Source: Laccaria trichodermophora
Taxonomy: Eukaryota > Basidiomycota > Agaricomycetes > Agaricales > Hydnangiaceae
Length of the DNA stretch: 64,000 bases
Assembly (NCBI GenBank): GCA_018417955.1
Contig: JACTVC010000013.1
Span: forward strand, 1,014,633 to 1,078,632
Direction: 5' to 3'
The notes below the pieces were generated by a model. The model was not told the origin of the DNA. It searched no databases and was given only the letters and a program-made list of their open reading frames with translations. How positions within the stretch are numbered: position 1 is the stretch's first letter; each line of letters begins with the position of its first letter. Shown piece by piece: positions 42,814 to 54,875 of the stretch. The translations under genes and the position numbers were made by a program.

Positions 42814-44148
42814 CTATGGAGAATAGTTCAAGAAGTTTTCTGTAAGCAGGAAGACCTCCATCTCGCTCATGATCCCCCCATCCAAACATGGCAGCGATCT
42901 GATGAACCTAACAATACCGTCTCGCGGAAGGGTAGACACAGAGAGAAGAAACTGGGCATTCCGACACCCATAGGTTAAAAAACGCTCGAGGAAGTGTGTC
43001 ATTGGGGGAACGCAGTTGTTTAGAAAAATTTCAACGGCTTCGACGTCCTGGTTTCTGGTGAGAGAAGATCGGCTTAGAGCAGCGGAACGATCAGTGTTGC
43101 GACGTCGGGAGCTGGCGCGCGAGCTCGAGCCTTCAGAGGCACGTGCGTAGCTCGATTTAGTTTTGGTGGCCACCATAGCCAAACCTTGAGCCAATGATAT
43201 CAAAAGAATCTCTGACGATGCCAATAAAATGCTCACTTGAAGATGCAACGATAGGCATCAAAGGAGTTTGTTTGGAGCGTAGTGGGGCCTTAAGGGTGAG
43301 GGGATTTTTTGTGTCCTAGAAGCTTTTGGTTGAAAGGTGTGCAGAAGTGAAGAAAAAACCTCTTACTACTGGATCGACAAATTCAACCTCGCTTTCCTTT
43401 TCATCATCTTCGTCATCACCCTCAGACATACCACCACTTAAATCTTCAATCAACCGACCCCTGGCCTTCGAATAAGTCCTGGCACTGGAATGGACACGCA
43501 TGATGTAAGACTTGACCAATCTTCTCAATTCGGACCCAGAATTTCCTTCGAATATGTTTGTATATTCCTCCTCAAGCTGTCCGTCGTAATGTCAATGGAA
43601 GCATTGCATACATGATAGTTTGCCTCACCATATTTTGCACATTCTGAATGGCATGTGGCTGGGAGCACGTGGTCTGAGTCAGGCGAAACTCTTCTCTTGT
43701 GTAGCGTCTTAGCTTTTCCTAATGTTCGTAAGGAATGAGGGATAGGGAGATCAAGAGAACAGGACCTTATAATGACTCACAAAGACGTCGTACACATCGT
43801 ACCCTTTGGCTTTAACGGCATCCCGCAATTTTGAATCCTAGTGAAATGTTAGATGCTCTTCGCGATGCTTCAAAATGATTTCCCCTACGGTGAAATATGT
43901 CTGCTTCATGACTGTAGATCCTGAATGACATATGAGGAAGGGCTAATAAGAGTGTCATCAACGACTCACGACCCATTGAAAAATCGGTGCTTATTTTGAG
44001 ACGATGAAGGGCATTGTGGGGGGAAGAAGGCCGGCTGGGGAGTATAGGTCCGTTTTATATTCCTGAATGAACAAGAATTAAACTCTGTTGATGGGAACAA
44101 CAATTCCTTTCCGGATTTCTTGGAATGCTTCTTTGTCAACCTAGTCAT
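42814..44148 (-). CDS. Two-domain protein of unknown family (FLxxCxPPMTHFL), copy 1
   Basis: The end at 42814 is firm; the start is tentatively ATG 44148 (MTRLTKKHSKKSGKE). Middle exons read LRDAVKAKGYDVYDVF, EKLRRYTREEFRLTQTTC, LEEEYTNIFEGNSGSELRRL, VKSYIMRVHSSARTY and an acidic MSEGDDEDDEKESEVE. After a Ser/Arg-rich linker comes a compact domain: DVEAVEIFLNNCVPPMTHFL, ERFLTYGCRNAQFLLSVSTL, GIVRFIRSLPCLDGG and MEVFLLTENFLNYSP. Both parts align by eye with the plus-strand gene at 50938-52309, so this is a two-domain paralogous family. The C-terminal domain is all-helical and has SAM-like length. I know no assigned function. The basic N-terminus and acidic middle would suit a nuclear protein. 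Confidence 0.65.
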
Positions 44149-44691
44149 ATAGACTCTTGACAAATGTGGAGATATTCCGCCGTCGACTATTCCTGTAGGA
44201 GGAATCCCCGCCTTGCCTTCAAGTTATTCTGTCGAAGCAAGTAGTTTGAACCAATGCAGGACCAGCCATGGAAGGCCAGAGAGCAACCAGAGCACCTCAG
44301 AAAGAACAGGCCTGCAGGAAGACGCCTAAGCGCAGCCTCTGCAGATCAAGAATTGCGGAGTTGACGGGTGAGTTTACCAAAAATATCCTTCGGGGATCCG
44401 CAGGTGGAACTCGAGGATCAGTAGATATGTGTGCAAATGTGCACCAGAACCAACCACAAAGCGAAATCAAGAGGAAGAACGTTGTCGTCGAGGGGTGTCG
44501 ATACAGTCGCGCTACATGCTAGTCTCAATACATCAGGACTCTCGAGGAAAGTCGAAGTGCACGAGGACATGATTTGATCGGTTGCAGTTACAACTGTAAC
44601 ATATTCAATTCATAACGTTTGACGTCCACCTGGACAACATAACGAACGACAGCTCAGGCCGCACTCAGTGCGTGCTGTAGGCGTCCATAAG
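44149..44691. other. Intergenic, divergent promoters
   Basis: Between the FLxxC family copy 1 and the DENN gene. A short plus-strand frame (44268-44522) has no motif and no clear splice into the DENN gene. Confidence 0.45.
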
Positions 44692-46945
44692 ATGCCTCAA
44701 ACACTCAAACTTGACGAAGAGTTGCTGGAGGAGGACATTGGCACACTCAGTCCATACCCCTCAATGGCGTCGGCATCCAGCTCTCGAGCCAGTTCAGCAA
44801 CAATCGCCAGCACGACAGCGTCTCACTTGCCGGAGGACCTCGACATCCACCTAATGATGCATCAAAACTCAACAAGGAGACAAAGTTTTGGCCCTTTGGC
44901 GTCACCGTCGTCTCCTACGCTTTCCCTTCCAAGTGACGTTAGGCCCAAGCAACTTTCGCGTTCGCACACCCTCCCTCATGGGTTCCGTAACATTAAGAAG
45001 AGTCCGAGAAAGAGACAGGTAGAAATTGAGAAACTCGTCGTTGATGAGGAACTCGTCAAGAAGATGCAGAGGTGGATGCTAGGCATTGCGGCTGGTGAGT
45101 GTATCTCATTATTGACAATTCATAAACTGATCATCTTCCCTCAGTGCAATTTGATTTGGAGGATGGTCCAGTGATAGATGGAATCTATCCACCTGTCAAG
45201 CTTTCGCCAGCTGAAAGAGAAAATATGTCAGTTTGCGTTTGACCTCCTAGATACCCTCAATGCTGACCGTTTTACAGCGCTTTCAGTGCATTCCCAGATT
45301 CCTTTCAATTTGACCAGGGCTCACAAAATCATTCATTCCGAATACGTGAGGAGCTGAAAGATTCATCGAACGGACGGCGTCCCCTGTCAGTTGATGGGTT
45401 TATCTATGGCTTTGCCCATTTTACGCAGCGGAGGGATCCCACGTCGAAGCGAGGCTACTCCCAGGTATGATCTTAGCCCTTTGCTCAAATAACTCAGACT
45501 TACATTGCACTAGTCTTCGATTGTGATCCTGACGTACCATCCATATCCCGCCCTGTTTTCTGCGTTAGCCTCCATCCTCGGACCGCTGTTTCAATCGCAT
45601 GAAATTCCAATGCTAGAATCAGCTTGCTATAACATCGCAACATGGTATATATGTTTGAAAACCCCCTATAACGAAGTTATTGACGCTTGTCCGCAAAGGA
45701 AGGCGGGACCCAACTCCAGGAGAGACTCTGGAGCTTGGCTTCCTCGGTACGGTTTTACACGTTGAGATTCCACATTCGGTGGACACTCAGCAACTGACGG
45801 AGACATCTTCATTCAACGAGAAATACAATCCGAAGCGTCATGTTGGTGTTTTACGATTCTTTGATAAATTTTTGCTGATAAATTTGTTAGATCTTGGCTA
45901 CAACAACATCTTTTTTACCCCCTCCATTGCTTCTTTTTGAGGCATCTCTCTCAAATCTGTGGTCAATATGGGAATGTCTCGTTTTATGCGAGCCTATCCT
46001 GATTTTTGGGCCATCTCCGGCCCAGACAAGTCAGGCCATTTGGTGGCTGAGGGATCTGCTTCGTCCAGTGAAATCATTCGTTGTAACTTCACTCAACGAG
46101 ATCTGAACTTCTTCCATCACAGATACCCATGGCGGGCGATTTTCGGCCCTACTTCACAATGCAGGATGGTGACCTTTCATTGCTGGTTAACAAGTTGCCG
46201 CCCAAGGCTGGGTTAATCCTTGGGGTAACTAATCCCTTCTTCGAGAAATCATGTGCCCATTGGCCACATGTTCTAAGCCTGGGGCGACGTTCGATGTACG
46301 TTTGATACACTCATCCGTGGCAGGCCATGCTGAGCAATTCAATAGTCCAACGAGCGCCAGTTTCAAAACTCCATCATTAGAGTCATCGGCGGGACCTGCT
46401 CCTGGATGGAAGACTAAGAAACATAAACGATATATATCAAAGGACCGCGTCCTGCTCAAACAGCTCGAGCATGCATGTCGGGGAGATGACCGTAGTCGTG
46501 AGTGCTCACTTTTTCCCGTCCTTGTCGTCGGTAACCAATGTCTTGACAGGATTAATGGCTTCTCTGGCACTCCGACGTCACTTTTGCTCTCGCACAACGC
46601 AACTAATCACACCGCTTGCAAGATACCTTAATAGCCTGATACCCTCACCTACCGAGGTCAGCCGTGCACGGACCTCGACCAATATCCTCCGGTTGAAACC
46701 TTTCAACTCGGCCAACTTCTTTGCGTCATTAAAAGCGCATGGGAGCACTCTTCCTTTCAAATCTACGGGCAAACGTACTGAATTTTATGAACGGTAAGTA
46801 TGGCTACCCATGTCAACCTTGGGGAGTACTAACGTCTCATCATGGGCATAGGTGGCTCAAGTCACCTGCTTTTGGGACATGGGTTGCGCAACAAGAACAG
46901 ATTGTGCAGGACGTATTGAACACTGACGAACCACTCAGCACGTAA
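44692..46945 (+). CDS. DENND6-type DENN-domain protein (Rab GEF / Afi1-like)
   Basis: ATG 44692 (MPQTLKLDEELLEEDIG), stop 46945, about ten exons. After a Ser-rich, basic N-terminus the tripartite DENN module is readable: uDENN (AFSAFPDSFQFDQGSQNHSF, RIREELKD, VDGFIYGFAHFTQRRDPTSK, RGYSQ), core DENN (SSIVILTYHPYPALFSALAS, ILGPLFQSHE, DPTPGETLELGFLGTVLHVE, NLWSIWECLVLCEPILIFGP, SPAQTSQAIWWLRDLLRP) and dDENN (LGVTNPFFEKSCAHWPHVLS, GWKTKKHKRYISKDRVLLKQ, LKPFNSANFFASLKAHGS). Such proteins activate Rab GTPases in endosomal traffic (human DENND6-Rab14; yeast Afi1 in polarised growth). Some introns are very short (about 35 bp near 46290). All exons kept the frame. The family is clear; the target Rab is not. 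Confidence 0.9.
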
Positions 46946-47411
46946 TAGCATTTGTGTAGCCACTTGACAAATAATAACAAATTCTGTGACTATAAAAGTT
47001 GCGAGATACAAGTAACACAACAGCTTTTTGTTTTCTCCTCTACGCTCTGCTCTTTGTCTTGTCTTTCACGCTTGCTTGTACTTATCTCTATTGCTGTTCG
47101 TCCCATCCTTTTCGTGTACTTCTCGTACTGAAACTCGTTGAAAAGCTTGTACCAGCCTCTGTAACATACTCCCAATGTAAGAGCTACTTTTTATCGTCTT
47201 GGCTAATATTGTGTAGAGCGCGTTGCGGTGGGACTATCAGCGTCATATTTCCCTACCACCATTTGCCTGTCTTTCTCATCTTTGTCGTCGATACTCAAAT
47301 CCTGTGGTCTTTACCTTGCAGAACAAAAAAGAATTGCACTTTTCAGTCCAGGCGACGCGCCTTTGCTTTTGAGTCACCCGCTCCCAGACACGGCCAACTT
47401 CGCACCCGACT
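46946..47411. other. Intergenic / promoter of the RRM gene
   Basis: Pyrimidine-rich plus strand (many TCTTTGTC/TTGTCTTTC runs) typical of a fungal core promoter or 5' UTR. I see no gene. Confidence 0.5.
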
Positions 47412-48974
<1,563 letters not shown>

Positions 48975-49375
48975 GGGGAGGCACCTCCAACATTCCATCG
49001 GACCAAACTACGTAACTCTCGTGCACTGCAGCTTTCGATTGATCTTTTCGCTACTATTTTATTGAACAGGGCCACAACTACAACAAAGTATCATACGTAC
49101 AGGAAGACAGTCGGATTTATTTCGATAATATTAATACACTTATCTGGTGGTGCTTGTATCCCCCCACTCTACATAGATAATGGTCTGAAGACCTATGTTT
49201 TCCCCATCTTGGGAGGCCGCTCGGCCAGCGCGAGAGCACTATGGTCCATTGTCTCCAATTGTGGAATGGCGAGCAAGTCAGCGCGTGCGCGCAACGGATG
49301 TCGTGATATGTGTCTTCGTGAGCAGTAAGTGCGGGAAGGCAGTGTAAACTGAAGGCGACGTACATCGAACACAAG
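48975..49375. other. Intergenic, converging 3' ends
   Basis: 3' flank shared by the RRM gene (plus) and the DUF4604 gene (minus). I see no gene. Confidence 0.5.
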
Positions 49376-50027
49376 TCAAGCTTCATCACCAAACGAAAGA
49401 AGCGTTTTGCTTTGTTTTTTCGGTTTCTTCTTGACAGAGCCTTTCTTGTCCTTGTTGCCGTTGCCTTTTTCTTCTTCTTCAGGCTGTCCGGCAGCTTTCC
49501 GCTTACCAGTTGATGTTTTGGTCTTGGACGATGATGAAAATGATAGAGCCTGCAGTTGGGGCTTCGCCGTTGCGGAATCCTTGGATGGGCCTACAGGAGC
49601 CTGCAGCTTGGCAACGACATCTTGTGGATCAGGTAATGGAGGCAGCCCTTTCTCTAAATTCCAGCTATGAGGGTTGGGCAAGGTCAAAACTAGATCAATC
49701 AAACTCACCACTTCGCCTAACATTCTCCGCCTCACGTTCCGTCAGGTGCTTCCCCTCTCTGAGAACGACAACTTGCGGTTTCTCGTCCCCATCATCTTCA
49801 TCAGCGCTTCCTGGATCTTCTGCAGGCCGTTCGGGAATGGCAGGGCGTTTTGGAATGGGTGGGCGCCCAGAACCAACATATTCGAATTCGGGATCTTGGT
49901 CTTCTTCCTCATCCTCGTCGGGAATTCCTGCAACTCGGTTTTGTAGTTTGAGCAAGAAGGAAGGGGTGTGTTGTTGGTATGATAGTTTTGAGGAAAGTTG
50001 GGCGCGAGTTGGCTCTTTGGGCGCCAT
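49376..50027 (-). CDS. DUF4604 / KIAA1143-like protein
   Basis: I start at ATG 50027 (MAPKEPTRAQLSSKLSYQQ) because the family begins with a short lead and SYQxxTPSFLxxL; an in-frame ATG at 50156 would add 43 residues with no family match. One 55 bp intron is removed, giving NVRRSEKGLPPLPDPQ, and the stop is at 49376. Features are KLSYQQHTPSFLLKLQNRVA, an acidic patch (GIPDEDEEEDQDPEFEYVGS), PPIPKRPAIPERP, EKPQVVVLREGKHLTEREAE and a Lys-rich tail (KKGSVKKKPKKQSKTLLSF). This matches the small, disordered DUF4604 proteins conserved from fungi to animals (human KIAA1143). Their function is unknown; the basic tail suggests the nucleus. Confidence 0.85.
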
Positions 50028-50937
50028 GAGTATTACTGGAAGGGTTACGACAGATGCCAGTGCGCGCGCTTGCGACGCGCTCATGTGACCATGTGGATCA
50101 AAATACGAAGACTGGGGAGGCGCACCGTCCGCAAATGAATATGGCTGCTTAGTCATTGCACAGCCACCTCAAAACGGCCAAACTACATGCTTGTTGACTT
50201 TGAAGGACAACTGAGAGGTCCTTCGAGTATGTAGTGATATTATAAAATTATAAGAAGGTGTGAAATATGGGAGATCAATAAACAGCTATTGTCTGACTCA
50301 TATCTATGATCTTCTCCACTTTGCCTACTAGTTTCAAGGGTGTTATTAAGTAGATCAGATGCAGTCAATGCACTTTTGCTTTCCTCAACTCGGGAACTCT
50401 CTGGGCTTACTCTGCTGGCAGTTTTTGCTTTGAATTTTGAATTTCTGTCTATACAATCTAACGCAAAAAAACAGGTTTATGTATAGAAAGAAATGAAAAA
50501 AAGTGAAAAGCAAAGACTGTTTTTTTGTGTTCTCGGCTCATTAGAACTATAAGCATAGGCTGATTAAAAGCGATAAGTTGTTTGAGCATTCTGAGACGTG
50601 TTTTTATGAGCTCGCAACGCGTCCAAGACGCGTATTACATAATCACTTACTGAGTTTTGGCGTGAACGAACTAAAACACTTTTGCTCTTTCCTCACAGCC
50701 ATAACTGGACTTCAACACATTCTTTGACCCTTGCTCCTGGGGGTCTTTGCTTTGATTTTTTTTATTTCTTTCTTTAAACCTGTTTTTGGTGATAGATTAA
50801 GGGTCATATGCGCGAAATTAAAAAAATCAAAGCAAAGACCCCCAGCGGAGTCACTTTTCAATTTGATTTATGCAGAAAAATTAATTAAAGAGGGTGTATT
50901 CATCTCGAAATATTGATTAACCATGAATGTTAAGACA
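50028..50937. other. Intergenic with foldback repeats
   Basis: AT-rich spacer between DUF4604 and the next plus-strand gene. It holds a near-perfect inverted repeat (50737-50845) and an older, similar foldback at about 50410-50512. No coding sequence. Confidence 0.6.
50737..50845. repeat. Near-perfect inverted repeat (foldback element)
   Basis: Left arm 50737-50767 and right arm 50815-50845 are reverse complements over 31 bp with one mismatch (core GGGGGTCTTTGCTTTGATTT), separated by 47 bases. It could be a small MITE or foldback. It is not clearly a terminator because no gene ends here. Confidence 0.85.
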
Positions 50938-52309
50938 ATGACAAGAAAACAACAAGTACAAACAAACCGGCACCTCAACAGGCGGTGCGCCTCCCCACGA
51001 AGACTGCCAAAAATGTTCACAGTTTATTACATATGGTTCTTCTGCGGCTTGACATACAACGGCCTCCTCTCCTTTAGCCACCGTCAGCCATCCTCCCTTC
51101 TTCGTTTTACACGATGCCCCGTAAGTTTTACCCCAGTGAACACCGTCAAACTTCTTACGCGGTTGGCAACCTCATGGACAACAGGCATCCGCATCCGCAA
51201 GGGAATATCAGTAGCGGTGAGCCAATAGTAGCCACCAAACATATGATTTGTATTTGAACTCTCCTACAGAAGGAAGACCTTCAAAGGTCACTAGGTCCTG
51301 GTTGTACTCCTGCTTTTGTCAAGCAGTGGAAGGTCAGTGCACACCCACAATCTTTCAGAACCTAAGATGAAGATCTTTACAGGAAACGCTGAGAAACACT
51401 CTACGGAAGCATTTCGATTTGGAAAAAGCATACAATGAGCAACCAGAAAACCTGGCCAAATGCCAACAGGAGGTAATAGGTTTGCGGTTGACCACGACCT
51501 GACGTGATTGAATAGTCACTTTTGCAGTTCCGGCTGTTATACCCGGAGCTATTTCTCACATCAGATAATAAAGACCACCGAAGAGCTGTAGCCCGTGCCT
51601 ACATTCAGAAGATTTTCGCAAGCGATAAATGGAAGCATTCGACAAAAGAGGCTGGAGCACCGTTACCCCCTGACGATGAGTCGGCTCCATCCAGAGTGCG
51701 TTGATCTTAAAACGTTGCAACGAATTTAGTGAATATTGACCTTAGTTATTTTAGAGGGTCCCGAAGCAATCTACGGTCAGGATAAAGTGTATGTATGCCG
51801 CGAAAGGCGGTAGCTAATTTACATTTTTTAGCAGGCCAAAAAAGCCGCAACTTAAGCCGGTCCTTAGAAATCGTTCACGACCTACAAATCCAACTACATT
51901 GGAGAGGACTCCAGCCAGCTCCGTGGCGCCTTCCCCACCTCCACGACGTATTCGACCTTCTGATGCCAACATGCCAGTTTTCGACGAGGAAACCGCCCAA
52001 GTGGCCCAGTTCCTCGAAACGTGCACCCCTTCCATGACTCAATTCCTGCCAAGCTTTCTCGCTTTTGGCTGCAAAAATGAGGATTTTTTGCAAGGCGTAA
52101 ACTTGTTGCCGGATGACGCGGTTGAGTCTTTTTTGAAATCCCTTCCTGCCCGTGGTGAGAGTAAGTTTACGATGATGGATATCTTGGTCCTCAAACATCA
52201 TTTTCGCGCGTACTTCAAAGGACTGACTGCCTTGAAGCAATTTGTATATATACTGTATATATGAATAAATATACCCAACATTTACAAATTGCAGGACGAT
52301 CTGGAGTAA
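50938..52309 (+). CDS. Two-domain protein of unknown family (FLxxCxPPMTxFL), copy 2
   Basis: The 5' end is uncertain: I take ATG 50938 (MTRKQQVQTNRHLNRR), but the exon reading KLLTRLATSWTTGIRIRKGI could have another upstream partner. Then, in frame across small introns: EDLQRSLGPGCTPAFVKQWK, ETLRNTLRKHFDLEKAYNEQ, FRLLYPELFLTSDNKDHRRA, VARAYIQKIFASDKWK, VPKQSTVRI, a Pro/Arg-rich linker, and the domain AQVAQFLETCTPSMTQFLPS, FLAFGCKNEDFLQGVNLLPD, DAVESFLKSLP, FTMMDILVLKHHFRAYF. The last exon probably ends DDLE at 52309; if the final intron is not removed the stop is at 52264. Both halves align with copy 1 at 42814-44148. The conserved Cys, Gly-Cys and FLxxLP positions define a family I cannot name. 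Confidence 0.65.
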
Positions 52310-52523
52310 AGGCACCTAGGAGCGACTGGATGGTTGGGCCTGAGAACAAATCTGAGGAGATTGCGTTCGGGATCGTAAACCTCGAAGACCTTGCTCCTCA
52401 GGTCTGCGGCGCCGGCATGAGGAGTTTACTGTTGTGGTGAGTGGCCCCGAAGCAATGAAGCTCATGATTACCCTGGCTTGCGCTCATTATCGTATGATCA
52501 TTTTGAAGAGCTAACCTCGAGAG

Positions 52524-54297
52524 TCAAGAAAGTACAGCCGGTCTCCTAGAAGGCTTGCTCGGCGTCATCATCCTAAAATCCCCATCTTCATCGTCCTCAT
52601 CAACGTCAGACATCATCCCACCAAAAACACTACCCCCACCCCCTTTCCTCGGCTCGGGGTTCAGCAGCAGAACGTCCGGCGAACTATGCAATTGCCAGAT
52701 CTCCTCGGAGTCTTCTAAGGGGTCTTCATCGCACATCTTCGACCTCCCTGAACCGAACAAGCTTCCAGTCCTGAGATACGTCGAAGTAGACCGTCCGGTC
52801 ACTTGTCGTTGACTCCCGACCGGTTGCGAATTCATCTGTGATTGCATTTGAGACTGCGAACTAGACCTCGCGCGCGGCTTGACAGGCGTTTCCTCCACCA
52901 AAGTCACACCCATGTCCCTTGAGCTCGTCTTCCCACCTGCCTTCTCCTTCCCTTGCCCAGCCGCCAGCTCCTTCTTGCTCTCCGTCCGTTCTATCTTCGG
53001 CTTGGATTTGAACACCCGCGACATGCTAACCTCGCGGTTCAACACGCGTTTCTTATTGACCCCCACACTCCCCGCGCGTTCTTTCTCTCTTCGTTCTTGC
53101 TCGAGAGATATGGACAGCGAACGAGAGCGGGCGAGTGTAGCCGTTCGTGGCTTGGTTGTGTTACTGCGGCCTGAGGCCGTGGAAAGTGCTGGGGAATGCT
53201 GTCTGGAAGTAGATGGGGCGCGGGATAGGTTTTGGGGAGGGTTAGCTGGTTCAGGTGAGGCGGATCGTTCAGTGGCGGGGGAAGAAGCGCGGTCTGATAA
53301 GGGCTGCGGGAAGACTTTGGATCGGAGGGTCGAACATTGATCTGGTAGTATCGACTTGTACCTAATTTGAGGCCCAGCGTCAGTTTGGTACGATTTGCAG
53401 AGGGGACATGAAACGTACTGAGGCTCGACAATGTCTTCGCAGAATATCTGCATCCAGTCGCGTTCTTCCTTTGTATCGCGCAACTTGCCTGACAAGTCAA
53501 GGCTGGCAACTAACTGCCACATGGACAGTTTGTCCATGAAGACTTCCAGATGGTCCTCCAAGGTGAGAACGGGGACAGCTGGCTGCGGACGAACAGACCG
53601 CTTGCGCTTCTTTGGCGATTCTAAAGGTGCTATAGGTGGTGGAGCGGGTCCAGGTAGTGACAGCTTTAACAGATGGAGAATAATCTGTATCTGTACTCTA
53701 CTAACCGTTTTAGCCTCGGTAACGAAGAAAACGCGTGTTAACCGACTCACTCTCGCCTCTCCATCCGATCCAACCATTTCTTCCGCCACTTATCATCTAC
53801 CCAAGGTCCATCGTCATTGGATGATGCCACGGAACGCGTCAAGTCCTCCTCCTCGGCCTTTTCATGCGACACGGCGTACCACATCATCATTTCCTCCATT
53901 TCCCCGGCGCCACCACCGTTTATCAGGATCTTGGGCAGCTCCTCACGGTATTTCTTCGTCGTAGATCCCGTCGTGAGCAGAAGTGGGTCAAGCAGCGCGT
54001 GTAAGGGATGCACGGTCGAGGTAGAGGGTGTGTGCACGCGCCGCAGGGATGGACTGAGGAGGTGTAGAGGCATTATTGACTGTAAAGCGTGTCAGCACCG
54101 CAGAACGCGTAAAATGCGGTTAAAAGAACCTCGGGGAGCCATAGGAATTGAAGGTACGTTCGAAAAACGAATTGTTCTGGTGTTTCTTCGTTTCGGTCAA
54201 AGGGAAAGTCATTTGAGATACCTTTTTCTTGAGCTGTAGACCAGGTCACCCTTCTGCTTGTTTCTAGTGAGTGAGGAAAGTCTGTGAGGGTTGCCAT
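52524..54297 (-). CDS. SLD3: DNA replication regulator Sld3 (treslin-like)
   Basis: Start ATG 54297 (MATLTDFPHSLETSRRVTW), stop 52524. Exons read ETPEQFVFRTYLQFLWLPE, SIMPLHLLSPSLRRVHTPS, HALLDPLLLTTGSTTKKYRE, ELPKILINGGGAGEMEEMMM, WYAVSHEKAEEE, WRKKWLDRMERRE, AKTVSRVQIQIILHLLKLSL, PGPAPPPIAPLESPKKRKRS, LEVFMDKLSMWQLVASLDLS and DTKEERDWMQIFCEDIVEPQ. The REAKTVSRVQIQIILHLLKL helix followed by a long linker and the MDKLSMWQ helix is the hallmark of the Sld3/treslin Cdc45-binding domain. The rest is a Ser/Pro-rich disordered tail with many SP sites, the expected targets of S-phase CDK for Dpb11/TopBP1 binding. The protein loads Cdc45 on the MCM helicase at origins. The 57 bp intron near 53361 stays open when unspliced. 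Confidence 0.8.
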
Positions 54298-54875
54298 TTG
54301 AGAGTGATCGTGCAGGGGGAAGCTCCAAGGAACGGCCCGCCACGGCAATTGCCAAATCCTCTTTCAATGAAACACAACATAGATGAGCACGTCTTTGCTT
54401 AAAGAAGAGTCCCAACTCGAAAATATCACTCATCAGGTGGCCAATTGGAAATGAAACGATAAGGTTAGACTTCTTCGTCTGGAAACTTGTGACTTCCTAA
54501 GGGAAGAACGTGTGGTGCACCTCCCGCTTGAGGTCAACCTGGTCGTTTCTAATCGTTTCTGCAGTAGGAATCCGGGACCTATACTAGTACCAAGTACTAA
54601 TCAAATCCAGCACTCAATGGACTGGATCGGATCCTGGCGCGTAGGAGGAACCTTATCGTCGTCACAAAAGCGGGTACACTCTTCCTCATGAAGCTGAAGC
54701 TTCGAGGAGGCGGCCTTCATCAACATGGCGAAACCATGAACGTGCAAGGCGAAATAAGCTTGTCTTAATGGTTGGTGATCGGCGCTCCGTTCTTTCACCA
54801 TTCACTCTTCTGACTCCTTACTTTTCATCTCAGCCCCCTCTTCCTCTTTCTTTCTTTCGGTAACGACAGCTCGCA
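54298..54875. other. Divergent promoter, SLD3 / MFS copy 3
   Basis: A 580 bp spacer between divergent genes, with a pyrimidine-rich stretch (54800-54870) just upstream of MFS copy 3. I see no gene. Confidence 0.5.
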
